NCBI RefSeq assembly: GCF_001941445.1 | Contig: NZ_CP009245.1 | Location: forward strand, 519,992-583,991 | DNA length: 64,000 bases | Reading direction: 5' to 3' | DNA from: Corynebacterium aquilae DSM 44791 | GTDB taxonomy: Bacteria > Actinomycetota > Actinomycetes > Mycobacteriales > Mycobacteriaceae | In this document: positions 8,573 through 16,781 of the stretch, piece by piece | Layout: every line of letters begins with the position of its first letter | How positions within the stretch are numbered: the stretch's first letter is position 1 | The notes under the pieces: model-generated | Database searches by the model: none | What the model was told of the DNA's origin: nothing | What the model saw: the letters and a program-made list of their open reading frames with translations, nothing else | Made by a program: the position numbers and the translations under genes

Positions 8573-10392
8573 GCCGGCACAGGCGTCACGAGGACTCGAC
8601 AGATCCGCTCGCCACAGGCCAACAACATCCCGATACCACCCCGGCCGAGCGCAATTTTTCCGCCCCGCAGCCGCAAGCCCCTGTCGCAGGTGGGTTCGGC
8701 CGGCATGCCGCGGCCGAGCCGTCTAGTACTTCTCCGGGAGGCTGGCCCGATGAGCGCACGCTGGAAGCGGCCGACTCCGCTGCCGCTGCTGAGCTTGGTG
8801 AACCCGCCGAAACACCCCACGAGGAGCGCCAGTCAATAGCCGCGGGGCAGGCGGAAGAGGTGCTGCCAGCAGCGGGGATGGACACGGTAGAGCCGACAGG
8901 GCCGACAGAGCCGACAGGGCCGACAGAGGCTACAGAGCTGACAGGCCTAAGCGCTGTGCCGGGTGCTGCCGCTGCCGCACACGATGCGGAGTTTCGGCGC
9001 GTGCACCGGATGACGCCGTTGGTGAAGTTCTGGTCGGCGCTGTTGGGCTTTTTCCTGGTGGTCTCCGTGAACTTTCTGCAAAACGCGGCTGACCTGCTGC
9101 GCCGCCTGGCCGGTGATGACACCCATGCGGCGTTGATGGATGCCCTGTACGCGGTCATCGCCTTGGTGGTGTTTTCCGTGGCGGTGTGGCTCCTGTCGGG
9201 CCTGTGGTGGCGGGCCTATGGCTACAAACTCGATGGGCAGGAGTTGAGCCTGCGCAACGGGGTGATCGCCAAAAACTTGCGCACCGCCCGCTACTCGCGC
9301 ATTCAGGCCGTTGACGTGGTGGAGGATTTTTGGCCCCGCCTGCTGGGTTTGGCGGCGGTGCGGGTGGAAACCGCCGGCGGCCGCAACTCCGCCTTGGCGA
9401 TCGAGTTTTTGGGCAAAAAAGACGCGCTGGCCTTGCGCGACGAAATCATGGGCATCGTGCACGGCACCGACCCACACCCTCCAGAAGGGCACTCCGACCA
9501 GCCGCTGCGCCCCGCTGACCTGGGGTGGGTGCCGGAAGACTCCCTCGAGCCGGTCGGCGCGGGCAGCATCGTGGTGCCGGAAATTCCCATCATGCGCAGC
9601 TTCGGCGCCGCCCTGCTCAGCGTGGGCACCTGGATTGCCGTGGCCTTTGCGGTGTTCGCCGGCAATATCGGCGTGGGCCTGGCGGCATTGATTCCCCTAG
9701 CCATCGGTTTGGCCTCTTTTTCCCTGCGGGTGCTCAACGCCTCCTGGCGCTACCGCGCCGTGCGGCGCGGCAGGGTGCTCACCATCGAATACGGGCTGCT
9801 GGACCGGCGTAGCCAAAACATCGCCATGGATCGCATCCACGGCATCAAGATCCACCAACCCCTGCTGTGGCGGCTGGTGGGATGGTGCCAGCTGCAGGTC
9901 TCCGTGGCGGGATATGGGCACAGCAAAGATGGCAGCTCCACCAAGATTTTGCCGGTCGGCACCCTCGACCAGGCCCACGAGCTGCTCGTCCAGCTCGGCC
10001 CGTTGAGTGCCGCCGAAGTGCAGGCGCATGCCCGCGTCGGGGTGGTCGATGCCAGTGGGATGCGCCCGCCGGCGCGGGTGCGCTGGTGCGATCCTCTCGC
10101 GCAGCGGCGGGAAAGCGCAACGCTGATCGGCATGCGGGCCTTCATCACCCACCAGGGCTTTTTTGTGCCCTCGGTGTGTGTGATCGCGCCGCGACACATC
10201 CAAGAGTTGACCTTGCATTCCGGCCCGGTGGACCGGGCACTGGGGGTGTGCTCGTTGACCTGTGACCTGGTGGGTGGGCCGGTGAAGATGACGGCTAACC
10301 ACCTTCAGACCGCGGATGCGGAGGAATTGTTGGCGCAATTGCGGGCACGAAAACTGCCCCCACCAGACAAAATCAACGCACCCATCCAATAA
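8569..10392 (+). CDS. PH domain-containing membrane protein (YdbT-like), 607 aa
   Basis: This is the larger partner of the preceding gene and is translationally coupled to it. About 140 low-complexity residues, including a TGPTEPTG repeat, lie before the first membrane helix pair (FWSALLGFFLVVSVNFL, then ALYAVIALVVFSVAVWLLSG). bPH2 domain 1 follows (LSLRNGVIAKNLRTARYSRI). A second helix pair (ALLSVGTWIAVAFAVFAGN and IPLAIGLASFSLRVLNASW) leads to domain 2 (IEYGLLDRRSQNIAMDRIHG), and a degenerate third domain ends the protein. This layout is typical of YdbT. The protein is probably an inner-membrane complex partner of YdbS. Confidence 0.85.
   Translation: MSRHRRHEDSTDPLATGQQHPDTTPAERNFSAPQPQAPVAGGFGRHAAAEPSSTSPGGWPDERTLEAADSAAAAELGEPAETPHEERQSIAAGQAEEVLPAAGMDTVEPTGPTEPTGPTEATELTGLSAVPGAAAAAHDAEFRRVHRMTPLVKFWSALLGFFLVVSVNFLQNAADLLRRLAGDDTHAALMDALYAVIALVVFSVAVWLLSGLWWRAYGYKLDGQELSLRNGVIAKNLRTARYSRIQAVDVVEDFWPRLLGLAAVRVETAGGRNSALAIEFLGKKDALALRDEIMGIVHGTDPHPPEGHSDQPLRPADLGWVPEDSLEPVGAGSIVVPEIPIMRSFGAALLSVGTWIAVAFAVFAGNIGVGLAALIPLAIGLASFSLRVLNASWRYRAVRRGRVLTIEYGLLDRRSQNIAMDRIHGIKIHQPLLWRLVGWCQLQVSVAGYGHSKDGSSTKILPVGTLDQAHELLVQLGPLSAAEVQAHARVGVVDASGMRPPARVRWCDPLAQRRESATLIGMRAFITHQGFFVPSVCVIAPRHIQELTLHSGPVDRALGVCSLTCDLVGGPVKMTANHLQTADAEELLAQLRARKLPPPDKINAPIQ
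8892..8927 (+). repeat. 9-bp tandem repeat inside the YdbT-like gene
   Basis: GCCGACAGG and GCCGACAGA alternate over four units, encoding Pro-Thr-Gly/Glu repeats in the low-complexity N-terminal region. In-frame slippage would change linker length only. Confidence 0.7.
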
Positions 10393-10394
10393 AG

Positions 10395-10408
10395 TTCAAT
10401 GCATTGAA
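10395..10408 (+). promoter_or_regulatory. Perfect 14-bp palindrome upstream of mntA (candidate metal-regulator operator)
   Basis: TTCAATGCATTGAA is self-complementary and ends nine bases before a promoter -35 hexamer. The operon carries its own mntR gene, so this is a candidate MntR (or Zur) operator. I know of no consensus that proves which. Confidence 0.45.
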
Positions 10409-10416
10409 AAAAACTC

Positions 10417-10445
10417 TTGCGGGTGTCCTGAACATCGCCTAGGGT
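10417..10445 (+). promoter_or_regulatory. Candidate sigma-A promoter of mntABCD-mntR
   Basis: TTGCGG (10417-10422) and TAGGGT (10440-10445) are separated by 17 bases. This predicts a 5' leader of roughly 215 bases before mntA. The leader contains a perfect hairpin, CCGGCGTG (10509-10516) with CACGCCGG (10520-10527). Confidence 0.45.
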
Positions 10446-10668
10446 GAAAACTGGTAGCGATAGCCCCGTGGTGCTCACCCCACCCGTGGCGCCCTCGTTC
10501 CCGCTTCACCGGCGTGTACCACGCCGGGGTACGGCTTTCAGCCCACCACGTGCCGCCCACCCTTTAAAAAACCGCAGTGACACACCACTGATCAATCCGC
10601 TCCCACGCCACAACTTCGTGTTCCGGAGCCGGTGTGCCACACCAAGCCCCCAAGGACATTGCACGCAC

Positions 10669-11904
10669 ATGAACATCTTCACCCGCGGAACGACACAACA
10701 CGGCCGTAGCTGGCGCACCGGCGCCCTCGCCGCAGCTGGCTGCGCACTGCTGACCTTAAGCGCCTGCTCCTCCGGTGGCACCACCACCGACGCGGCCGCC
10801 AGCGACAGCGCCGACAGTGCAGACGCCCTCAAGGTTGTGGCTACCACCACCCAGATCTGCGACTACGTCACCCAGATCGTCGCCGGCGCCCCCGGCGATC
10901 CCTCCTCCAGCCTGCGGCTGCACAAAACCGCCGCCGACGGCACCGTCACCGACTTAGGCTCCGCCCACGACGACGCGCCCGTGGTTGATTTGACCTGCAT
11001 CCTGGCCCCCAACGCCTCCGCCCACGACCACGAGTTGACCCGCCAACAGATGAAAGCCTTCGGCAACGCCCAGCTGTTGCTCGTCAGCGGCGTCGACCTG
11101 GAACACTTCCTCGACCAAGGCATTGAATCCTCCGGCTTCCACGGCACCCTCGCCGTGACCAGCGGCATCCTCACCGCCAGCGAGGTCACCGACCTGGATG
11201 CGGAATTGGCCAAGGAAAAAGACCTGCCCTACACCGTGTTCCGCGGCAGCCAAAAAGTCGACATCGCGAAATGGCCCTTCCCGCCGGAAGAAGGGGAAAG
11301 CGAACCCGAATTCACCTACGACCCCCACGTGTGGACTAGCCCCAAAAACGTAGAAGTCCAGGTCAAAAACATCGGCGAAGCCCTCGACCAGGTCGACCCG
11401 GACCACAAGAAGCAGTACAACGAAGCCGTCAGCAACTTTGAGGCACAACTCAAAGACCTCGACAACTGGGCCGCCCAAGCCTTCAACAGCGTGCCCAAGG
11501 AACACCGGGTCCTGTTCACCTCCCACGATGCCTTCGGCTACCTCTCGCGCGACTACGGCATCGACTTCATCGGAGCGGCGCTGAGCGACTTCAACTCCCA
11601 GCAAGACGCCACCGCCGACCACATCGCCCAAGCCGCCAAGGAAGTCAAAGACTCCGGCGCCGTGGCCATCTTCGCCGAAAACTCCACCAACCCGAAGTCC
11701 ATCGAAGCCGTCGGAAAAGCCGCCGGCGTGAAGGTGATCACCGGTGAAGACGCCCTCTACGGCGACTCGCTTGGCCCCGACGGATCCGCCGGCCAAACCT
11801 ACATCGGATCCATCATCCACAACGTCGACCAGCTCGTCACCGCATGGGGCGGCACCGTGCCGCCGCTGCCCAACCCGCTCAAGGCCTACGCCCCGGCGAA
11901 ATAA
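10669..11904 (+). CDS. mntA: Manganese/zinc ABC transporter substrate-binding lipoprotein MntA
   Basis: The start is the ATG at 10669, giving 411 residues. A lipoprotein signal (GALAAAGCALLTLSACSS) has lipobox LSAC. The rest is a cluster A-I metal-binding protein (ZnuA/PsaA/MntA family). Likely metal ligands are His in NASAHDHELT, His in TYDPHVW, Glu in AIFAENSTNPKS and Asp in VITGEDALYGD. Two insertions lengthen it beyond the usual 300 residues, one before the first ligand (APGDPSSSLRLHKTAADG) and one before TYDPHVW (acidic, EEGESEPE). It heads a five-gene operon in the mntABCD-mntR order of C. diphtheriae, which favours manganese, but the protein alone does not distinguish Mn from Zn. Confidence 0.85.
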   Translation: MNIFTRGTTQHGRSWRTGALAAAGCALLTLSACSSGGTTTDAAASDSADSADALKVVATTTQICDYVTQIVAGAPGDPSSSLRLHKTAADGTVTDLGSAHDDAPVVDLTCILAPNASAHDHELTRQQMKAFGNAQLLLVSGVDLEHFLDQGIESSGFHGTLAVTSGILTASEVTDLDAELAKEKDLPYTVFRGSQKVDIAKWPFPPEEGESEPEFTYDPHVWTSPKNVEVQVKNIGEALDQVDPDHKKQYNEAVSNFEAQLKDLDNWAAQAFNSVPKEHRVLFTSHDAFGYLSRDYGIDFIGAALSDFNSQQDATADHIAQAAKEVKDSGAVAIFAENSTNPKSIEAVGKAAGVKVITGEDALYGDSLGPDGSAGQTYIGSIIHNVDQLVTAWGGTVPPLPNPLKAYAPAK

Positions 11905-11944
11905 CCCCTAATTGAGACACCGGTGCGTGGCGCACAGCCACCCG

Positions 11945-11973
11945 GGCACCGGCGCGGCCTGCACCCCGGTGCC
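11945..11973 (+). other. Hairpin between mntA and mntB
   Basis: GGCACCGG (11945-11952) and CCGGTGCC (11966-11973) form a perfect 8-bp stem in the 249-base gap after mntA. There is no T-run. It may stabilise the mntA message or reduce read-through to mntBCD. Confidence 0.4.
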
Positions 11974-12153
11974 GGGAACCTCAAAGGCAGGGGCGTTTTT
12001 CCAAGTCCTTACCGCCCCCGCCACCAGCCACCCGGCACCGCCAGCACCCGCCACGCCCCGCCTGCGGCGCACGCGCCACGCACCGGCGACAACTCCACAC
12101 CCATCACGGCTCGCAGCACCCAGCTGCGGGCCGTGGTGCACGTTCACCAACAG

Positions 12154-12945
12154 ATGAAAAACACCCCCATGAGCGCACCAGCCACCCCACCCGCCCTCAC
12201 CTTCCACAACGCTGATTTCACCTACCCCGGCACCCACAGCCCATCCCTGACCAAGGTGACCGGCACCCTCGCGCCGGGCGAAGGCCTCGCACTCATCGGG
12301 CCCAACGGTGCAGGAAAAACAACCCTGCTCAAAGGGATTCTCGGGCAACTCAAACACACCGGCACCGTCGAAATCCTCGGCTGCGCCCCCGGCCACACCC
12401 CCAAAGGCTCCATCGGGTACGTACCCCAACTCGCGGACGTCGACGCCAGCTTCCCCGTCACCGTCTTCGACGTCGTCGCCATGGGACTGATTGCCACCCG
12501 CAGCCCCTTTAAAAAACTCTCCCGCAGCCAACGCGCCCGCATCGACGACGCCATCGCCCACGTCGACCTGGCCGGCAAAGCCAAAACCCGCTTCGGCAAA
12601 CTCTCCGGCGGGCAACGCCAACGCGTCCTGCTGGCCCGCGCCATCGCCGCCCAACCCCGCCTGGTGCTGCTCGACGAACCCTTCAACGGGCTCGACCACC
12701 CCAACCGGGAAGCCCTCGTCAACATCATCAACGACATGAAAAAAGACGGAGTCGCCGTCGTCGCCTCCACCCACGACGTCTCCCTGGCCGAAGAAACCGC
12801 AGAAAAAGTCGCCCTGCTCGCCGGCACCCAAATCGCCTTCGGCCCCATGGACGAAGCCCTTAGCCCCACCAACGTCGCCACCGCCTACGGCGGCCGCCAA
12901 CACGAAGACGTCATGCGCATCAGCCAAGGCACAGGAGCACACTGA
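12154..12945 (+). CDS. mntB: Manganese ABC transporter ATPase MntB
   Basis: This protein of about 263 residues couples ATP hydrolysis to metal uptake. It has Walker A (GPNGAGKTTLLKGI), a Q-loop (GYVPQLADVD), signature (LSGGQRQRVLLARAI), Walker B (LVLLDEPFNGLD) and the switch histidine (ASTHDVSLAEE). The frame is open back to 11923, but the domain starts just after MSAPATPPALTFHNADF, so I use the ATG at 12154; the ATG at 12169 is also possible. Neither has a strong ribosome site. The stop overlaps the mntC start (TGATG). Confidence 0.85.
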   Translation: MKNTPMSAPATPPALTFHNADFTYPGTHSPSLTKVTGTLAPGEGLALIGPNGAGKTTLLKGILGQLKHTGTVEILGCAPGHTPKGSIGYVPQLADVDASFPVTVFDVVAMGLIATRSPFKKLSRSQRARIDDAIAHVDLAGKAKTRFGKLSGGQRQRVLLARAIAAQPRLVLLDEPFNGLDHPNREALVNIINDMKKDGVAVVASTHDVSLAEETAEKVALLAGTQIAFGPMDEALSPTNVATAYGGRQHEDVMRISQGTGAH

Positions 12946-13937
12946 TGAACGCCTGGAACACCCTCGTCAACACCATCGGTGGGGCAGTAGAAGCCACCCG
13001 CCACAGCCTCAGCGGCATCCCCGGCCTCGGCACCGTCACCGAAGCGCCCTACATGTTCCGCCCCTTCGTCATGCTCGTCGCCCTCGGCATCATCGCCGGA
13101 CTCGTCGGCGTCCTCGTCAACCTCCGCCGCATGGAATTCGACGCCGAAGCCGCCGTGCACTCCATCTTCCCCGGCGTCGTCGCCGGCGCCGTCTACGGCG
13201 GAATTGATGCCATCGTCCCCGCCGCCAGCATCGTCGCCATCTTCGTCACCATCGCCCTGGTTGTCGTCCACCGCATCGCCAAAAACCACGGCAGCAACCA
13301 CGACGAAGCAGGCACCGCCGTCGTCCTCACCAGCTTCTTCGCCCTCGGCGTCGTCATGCTCCTCAAAAAAGGCGACATGTCCGGCCAACTCGAAGCCCTA
13401 ATGTTCGGCCGCCTCCTCCACGTCTCCGACAGCCGCCTCGTCGAATCCCTCATCGTCTGCCTGATTGCCCTAATCATCCTCGCCATCACCTGGCGCACCC
13501 AGATCTTCTGCGCCTTCGACGAACAAGGCGCCCGCGCCGCCGGCATCAACACCACCCTCATCGACCTCATCATCACCGGCTGCGTCGCCGCCGTCGTCGT
13601 CGCCGGATCCACCGCCGTCGGCATCGTCCTCGTCGTCGGCTACCTCGTCATCCCCGGCGCCGCCGCCCGCCTGCTCACCAGAACCATCCGCGGCATGGTC
13701 ACCGTCTCCATCGCCGTCGGCATCCTCGGCGGATACGCCGGCATGCTCAGCCTCGACCTACCCACCCAACGCCCCCTATCCCCCCAAGCCGCAGTCTCGC
13801 TGACCATGGTGGCCATCTTCCTCACCATCTGGCTCATCACCCAACTCACGCACCTCATCCGGCACCGCACCCCCACCCCCACACCCAGCCACCCCACCAC
13901 CGACGGGACGCACCACGAAGGAGCCACACCATGCTAA
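12945..13937 (+). CDS. mntC: Manganese ABC transporter permease MntC
   Basis: The 330-residue protein is an ABC-3 family permease with about eight hydrophobic helices, beginning at FVMLVALGIIAGLVGVLVNL. The family motif around LRRMEFDAEAAVHSIFPGVV and the long interhelical segment GAAARLLTRTIRGMVTVSI are visible. The C-terminal tail is Pro/Thr/His-rich (RHRTPTPTPSHPTTDGTHHE), which may bind metal or be disordered. An AGGAG ribosome site precedes the ATG. It overlaps both neighbours and works with MntD as the heterodimeric channel. Codons end almost always in C or A. Confidence 0.88.
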   Translation: MNAWNTLVNTIGGAVEATRHSLSGIPGLGTVTEAPYMFRPFVMLVALGIIAGLVGVLVNLRRMEFDAEAAVHSIFPGVVAGAVYGGIDAIVPAASIVAIFVTIALVVVHRIAKNHGSNHDEAGTAVVLTSFFALGVVMLLKKGDMSGQLEALMFGRLLHVSDSRLVESLIVCLIALIILAITWRTQIFCAFDEQGARAAGINTTLIDLIITGCVAAVVVAGSTAVGIVLVVGYLVIPGAAARLLTRTIRGMVTVSIAVGILGGYAGMLSLDLPTQRPLSPQAAVSLTMVAIFLTIWLITQLTHLIRHRTPTPTPSHPTTDGTHHEGATPC

Positions 13938-14782
13938 ACAGCATCCACGACATGGCCCCCATCCTCACCCGCCCCATCATCGACATCATCCTGCTCGGCG
14001 CACTCGCCGGCATCGTCGGCGTCCTCGCCGTCACCCACGAACGCGTCTTCTACGCCGAATCCATCACCCACGGCACCTTCCCCGGCGCCGTCCTCGGCGT
14101 CGTCATCGGCTCCCACCTCGGACTCAACCACGACGGACTCGCCATCAGCCTCATGATCGGCGCCGCCGCCATGTGCATCCCCCTCGCCTGGCTCATGCAC
14201 CGACTCGCAAGCAACAACCACCTCAGCAACCAAGCCGCCGCCGGCATCGTCCTCACCCTCGGCTTCGCCCTCGGATACTTCCTCAACACCTGGTACGCAC
14301 CCCTACCCCTCAAAATCGAATCCTTCCTCACCGGCAGCGTCCTCACCGTCACCAACACCGACGTCACCGCCGCCGCCATCACCCTCGCCCTAGTCACCAT
14401 CGGGGTGTGGATCCAACGCCACAAAATCATCTACCTCGCCTTCGACCCCCAAGGCTTTGCCGCCACCGGCATCAACACCACCCCCATCCACGCCCTCGTC
14501 CTCACCGCCATCACCCTCACCCTCGTCGTCGTCATCCCCGCCGTCGGCACCATCCTCGCCATCGCCCTCGTCGCCGCCCCCGCCGCCGCCATCATCCCCC
14601 TCGTCAACACCCCCCGCGCACTCTTCATCGCCGCCCCCATCACCGGCATCACCATCGGACTCGCCGGACTCGCCATCGCCATCGCCGCCGACATCAGCGC
14701 CGGCGGCAGCATCGCACTCACCGCCGGCGGGTTCTACATCCTCACCCGCATCCTGCGCAGCACCACTAAAGCCCAAAACTAA
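13931..14782 (+). CDS. mntD: Manganese ABC transporter permease MntD
   Basis: This 283-residue ABC-3 family permease is the second half of the channel. It has about eight to nine helices (IIDIILLGALAGIVGVLAV and so on) and the family segment ERVFYAESITHGTFPGAVLG. GAAG GAG precedes its ATG, and the gene starts seven bases inside mntC, so the two are coupled. The C-terminus ends shortly after the last helix (LTAGGFYILTRILR). Confidence 0.88.
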   Translation: MLNSIHDMAPILTRPIIDIILLGALAGIVGVLAVTHERVFYAESITHGTFPGAVLGVVIGSHLGLNHDGLAISLMIGAAAMCIPLAWLMHRLASNNHLSNQAAAGIVLTLGFALGYFLNTWYAPLPLKIESFLTGSVLTVTNTDVTAAAITLALVTIGVWIQRHKIIYLAFDPQGFAATGINTTPIHALVLTAITLTLVVVIPAVGTILAIALVAAPAAAIIPLVNTPRALFIAAPITGITIGLAGLAIAIAADISAGGSIALTAGGFYILTRILRSTTKAQN

Positions 14783-14803
14783 ACCCACCGTGCGGTAACC
14801 TCA

Positions 14804-15481
14804 GTGACCATGGACGTCTCCTCACTGCCCGAGAAAACACAGGACTACCTCAAAACAGTCTTCTTCATCGGCGAACGCAGTGATACCCCCGCCTCGCTGA
14901 GCGCCATCGCCAACGAAATGGGACAAAAACCCTCCACCACCTCCGAAGCCATCAAAAGGCTCGCCGAACGCGGCCTCGTCCACCACGAACGCTACCTCGG
15001 AGTCACCCTCACCGAACAAGGCCAACGCCTCGCCCTGGCCATGGTCCGCCGCCACCGGCTGATAGAAATGTTCCTCTGCCAAACCCTCGGCTACACCTGG
15101 GACGAAGTCCACGACGAAGCCGAAATCCTCGAACACGCCATCACCGAAACCCTCCTCGACCGCATCGACGCCCACCTCGGCCACCCCACCCGCGACCCCC
15201 ACGGCGACCCCATCCCCACCGCCGACGGCACCATGGACCAAGTCGGCGCCGACGACCTGACCACCCTCACCGTCGGCGACACCGCCACCATCGACCGCAT
15301 CCTCGACCGCGACCCCGAACTCCTGCGCTACCTCGCCGCCCACGGCATCCTCCCCGGCGCACCCATCACCGTCACCGACGCCCCCTACCCCGGCATGCTC
15401 GTCATCCAAACCCCCGGATACGACCCCGCACCCATCACCGAACGCGCCCTCGAAGCCATTAACATCCAACAAAAACCCTAA
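14804..15481 (+). CDS. mntR: Manganese-dependent DtxR-family repressor MntR
   Basis: This 225-residue protein has an N-terminal winged helix (SLSAIANEMGQKPSTTSEAI), a dimerisation and metal-binding domain, and a C-terminal FeoA-like SH3 domain from about residue 155. At the primary metal site, DtxR uses Met10 and Cys102. Here the aligned residues are Asp (KTQDYLKT) and Glu (VHDEAEILEH), the pattern of manganese-responsive MntR proteins. The ancillary residues RHRLIEMF and VHDE are kept. It follows mntD by 21 bases. The start is GTG at 14804 or ATG at 14810. It probably represses its own operon when manganese is plentiful. Confidence 0.88.
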   Translation: MTMDVSSLPEKTQDYLKTVFFIGERSDTPASLSAIANEMGQKPSTTSEAIKRLAERGLVHHERYLGVTLTEQGQRLALAMVRRHRLIEMFLCQTLGYTWDEVHDEAEILEHAITETLLDRIDAHLGHPTRDPHGDPIPTADGTMDQVGADDLTTLTVGDTATIDRILDRDPELLRYLAAHGILPGAPITVTDAPYPGMLVIQTPGYDPAPITERALEAINIQQKP

Positions 15482-15578
15482 AAAAGGGCACAAAACACAA
15501 CCCAACCCCACCCCCACACCACCCAGCCCTGCCTACACTCACACATAGAAACACACCATCGTGAAGGGACCCCACACA

Positions 15579-16169
15579 ATGGGGAAAAACAAAACCGGCG
15601 CCCACCACACCCACCACCCCGCGCCCACCACCCCGGTGGCACTGGCAACCCTGACAACACTGGCCGCCCTGGCAACCGGCTGCGCAACCACCCCCGCCCC
15701 CACCCAACCCCAGCCCGAAGCCACCCAAGTCACCTCCCTCTCACTAGCCCCCAAACACCCCGTCGAAACCACCCCCACCAGCATCACCCCCACCCTCGGG
15801 ATGATGGAACTCGACCACAACATCGCCGGCGGATACACCGTACGCTGCACCGTCAACCACAACGACACCACCATCGGCTACGTCATCGGCAACAGCACCC
15901 TCGAAAAAAACAGCGCCCAAAAAGACGCCCACAACTACATCACCGCCTTCGGCAACGACAACGCCAAAGCATCCCGCTGCGTAACCATCAAAGAACTCTG
16001 GGACTCCGGCGCCTACGACCGCGACATGCAACCCATCGCCACCCCCGCCGCCAACTCCAGCACCCCCCTCGGCGCCGACCCCCGCGAAATCAACCTCACC
16101 AACCCCGACAGCCCCGCCGAACCCCTCCCACTCGCACCCGAACTCGAAGAACCCACCCCCACACACTAA
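15579..16169 (+). CDS. Putative lipoprotein, 196 aa
   Basis: The start is the ATG at 15579 because GAAGGGA lies just upstream; a GTG at 15561 is also in frame. A His/Thr-rich N-terminus leads to a hydrophobic signal (VALATLTTLAALATGCATTP) with a lipobox-like ATGC near residue 39. A Pro-rich linker follows, then a small domain with two cysteines (YTVRCTVNHNDTTIGYVIGN and NAKASRCVTIKELW) and a Pro/Glu-rich tail. It lies about 100 bases after mntR, so it could be cotranscribed. I do not recognise the domain. It is strongly C/A-rich on the + strand like mntBCD. Confidence 0.7.
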   Translation: MGKNKTGAHHTHHPAPTTPVALATLTTLAALATGCATTPAPTQPQPEATQVTSLSLAPKHPVETTPTSITPTLGMMELDHNIAGGYTVRCTVNHNDTTIGYVIGNSTLEKNSAQKDAHNYITAFGNDNAKASRCVTIKELWDSGAYDRDMQPIATPAANSSTPLGADPREINLTNPDSPAEPLPLAPELEEPTPTH

Positions 16170-16184
16170 CCCCCCAAACCACCC

Positions 16185-16697
16185 CTAACGGCCACCCACA
16201 AAACCCAACTGCCGCCACACCTCAAACACCGCCACCGCAGCAGCATTCGACAAATTCATACTCCGATTCCCCGGCACCATCGGCAACCGCACACACTCCG
16301 TCACCCGCGGATCCCCCAACACATCCCCACCCAAGCCCGTCGGCTCAGTCCCAAACAACAACACATCCCCCGGCACATACGACACATCAGTAAAACGCAC
16401 CTCCGCGTGCGCCGTAAACGCAAACACCCGCGCCCCCGGCAACGCATCAAACGCCGCCCGAAAATCCTCATGCACACTCACCCGCGCCAAATCGTGATAA
16501 TCCAACCCCGCCCGGCGCAAATTCTTCTCCTCCAAATCAAACCCCAACGGGCCCGCCAAATGCAGATGCGCACCCGTATTCGCACACATCCGAATCGCAT
16601 TACCCGTATTCGGAGGAATACACGGCCGATCAAACACAACATGCACAAAAGGATCAGCACAACCGGCAACAGCAACAGACTCAGAAACACTTCTCAC
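16185..16697 (-). CDS. trmL: tRNA (cytidine(34)-2'-O)-methyltransferase TrmL
   Basis: This SpoU-family SAM methyltransferase modifies the wobble ribose of tRNA-Leu isoacceptors. All three trefoil-knot motifs are visible: CIPPNTGNAIRMCANTGAHL near the N-terminus, LLFGTEPTGLG in the middle, and VRLPMVPGNRSMNLSNAAA near the C-terminus. From the GTG at 16697 it has 170 residues, slightly longer than the usual 155-160, so an internal GTG is possible. Its coding strand is G/T-rich, unlike the C/A-rich + strand genes beside it. Most of the long open frame to 17426 is antisense to folD and not real. It ends 15 bases from the preceding lipoprotein gene (convergent). Confidence 0.87.
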   Translation of the reverse strand: MRSVSESVAVAGCADPFVHVVFDRPCIPPNTGNAIRMCANTGAHLHLAGPLGFDLEEKNLRRAGLDYHDLARVSVHEDFRAAFDALPGARVFAFTAHAEVRFTDVSYVPGDVLLFGTEPTGLGGDVLGDPRVTECVRLPMVPGNRSMNLSNAAAVAVFEVWRQLGFVGGR

Positions 16698-16707
16698 AAC
16701 CGAGAAG
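16690..16707. repeat. Short inverted repeat at the trmL start
   Basis: CTTCTC (16690-16695) and GAGAAG (16702-16707) flank six bases and cover the proposed trmL start codon in the divergent trmL-folD region. It may be a hairpin or an operator; nothing else supports a function. Confidence 0.35.
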
Positions 16708-16781
16708 TCTAGGCCACCACCCAACCAACCCCACCCCCGCCCACGTGCAGCACCAAGCAACAGTTTCGTAGAATGACCCAC

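Noticed and set aside
11908..12942. A 344-codon minus-strand frame opposite mntB
   Set aside because: mntB has all ABC motifs on the other strand; the antisense frame has none.
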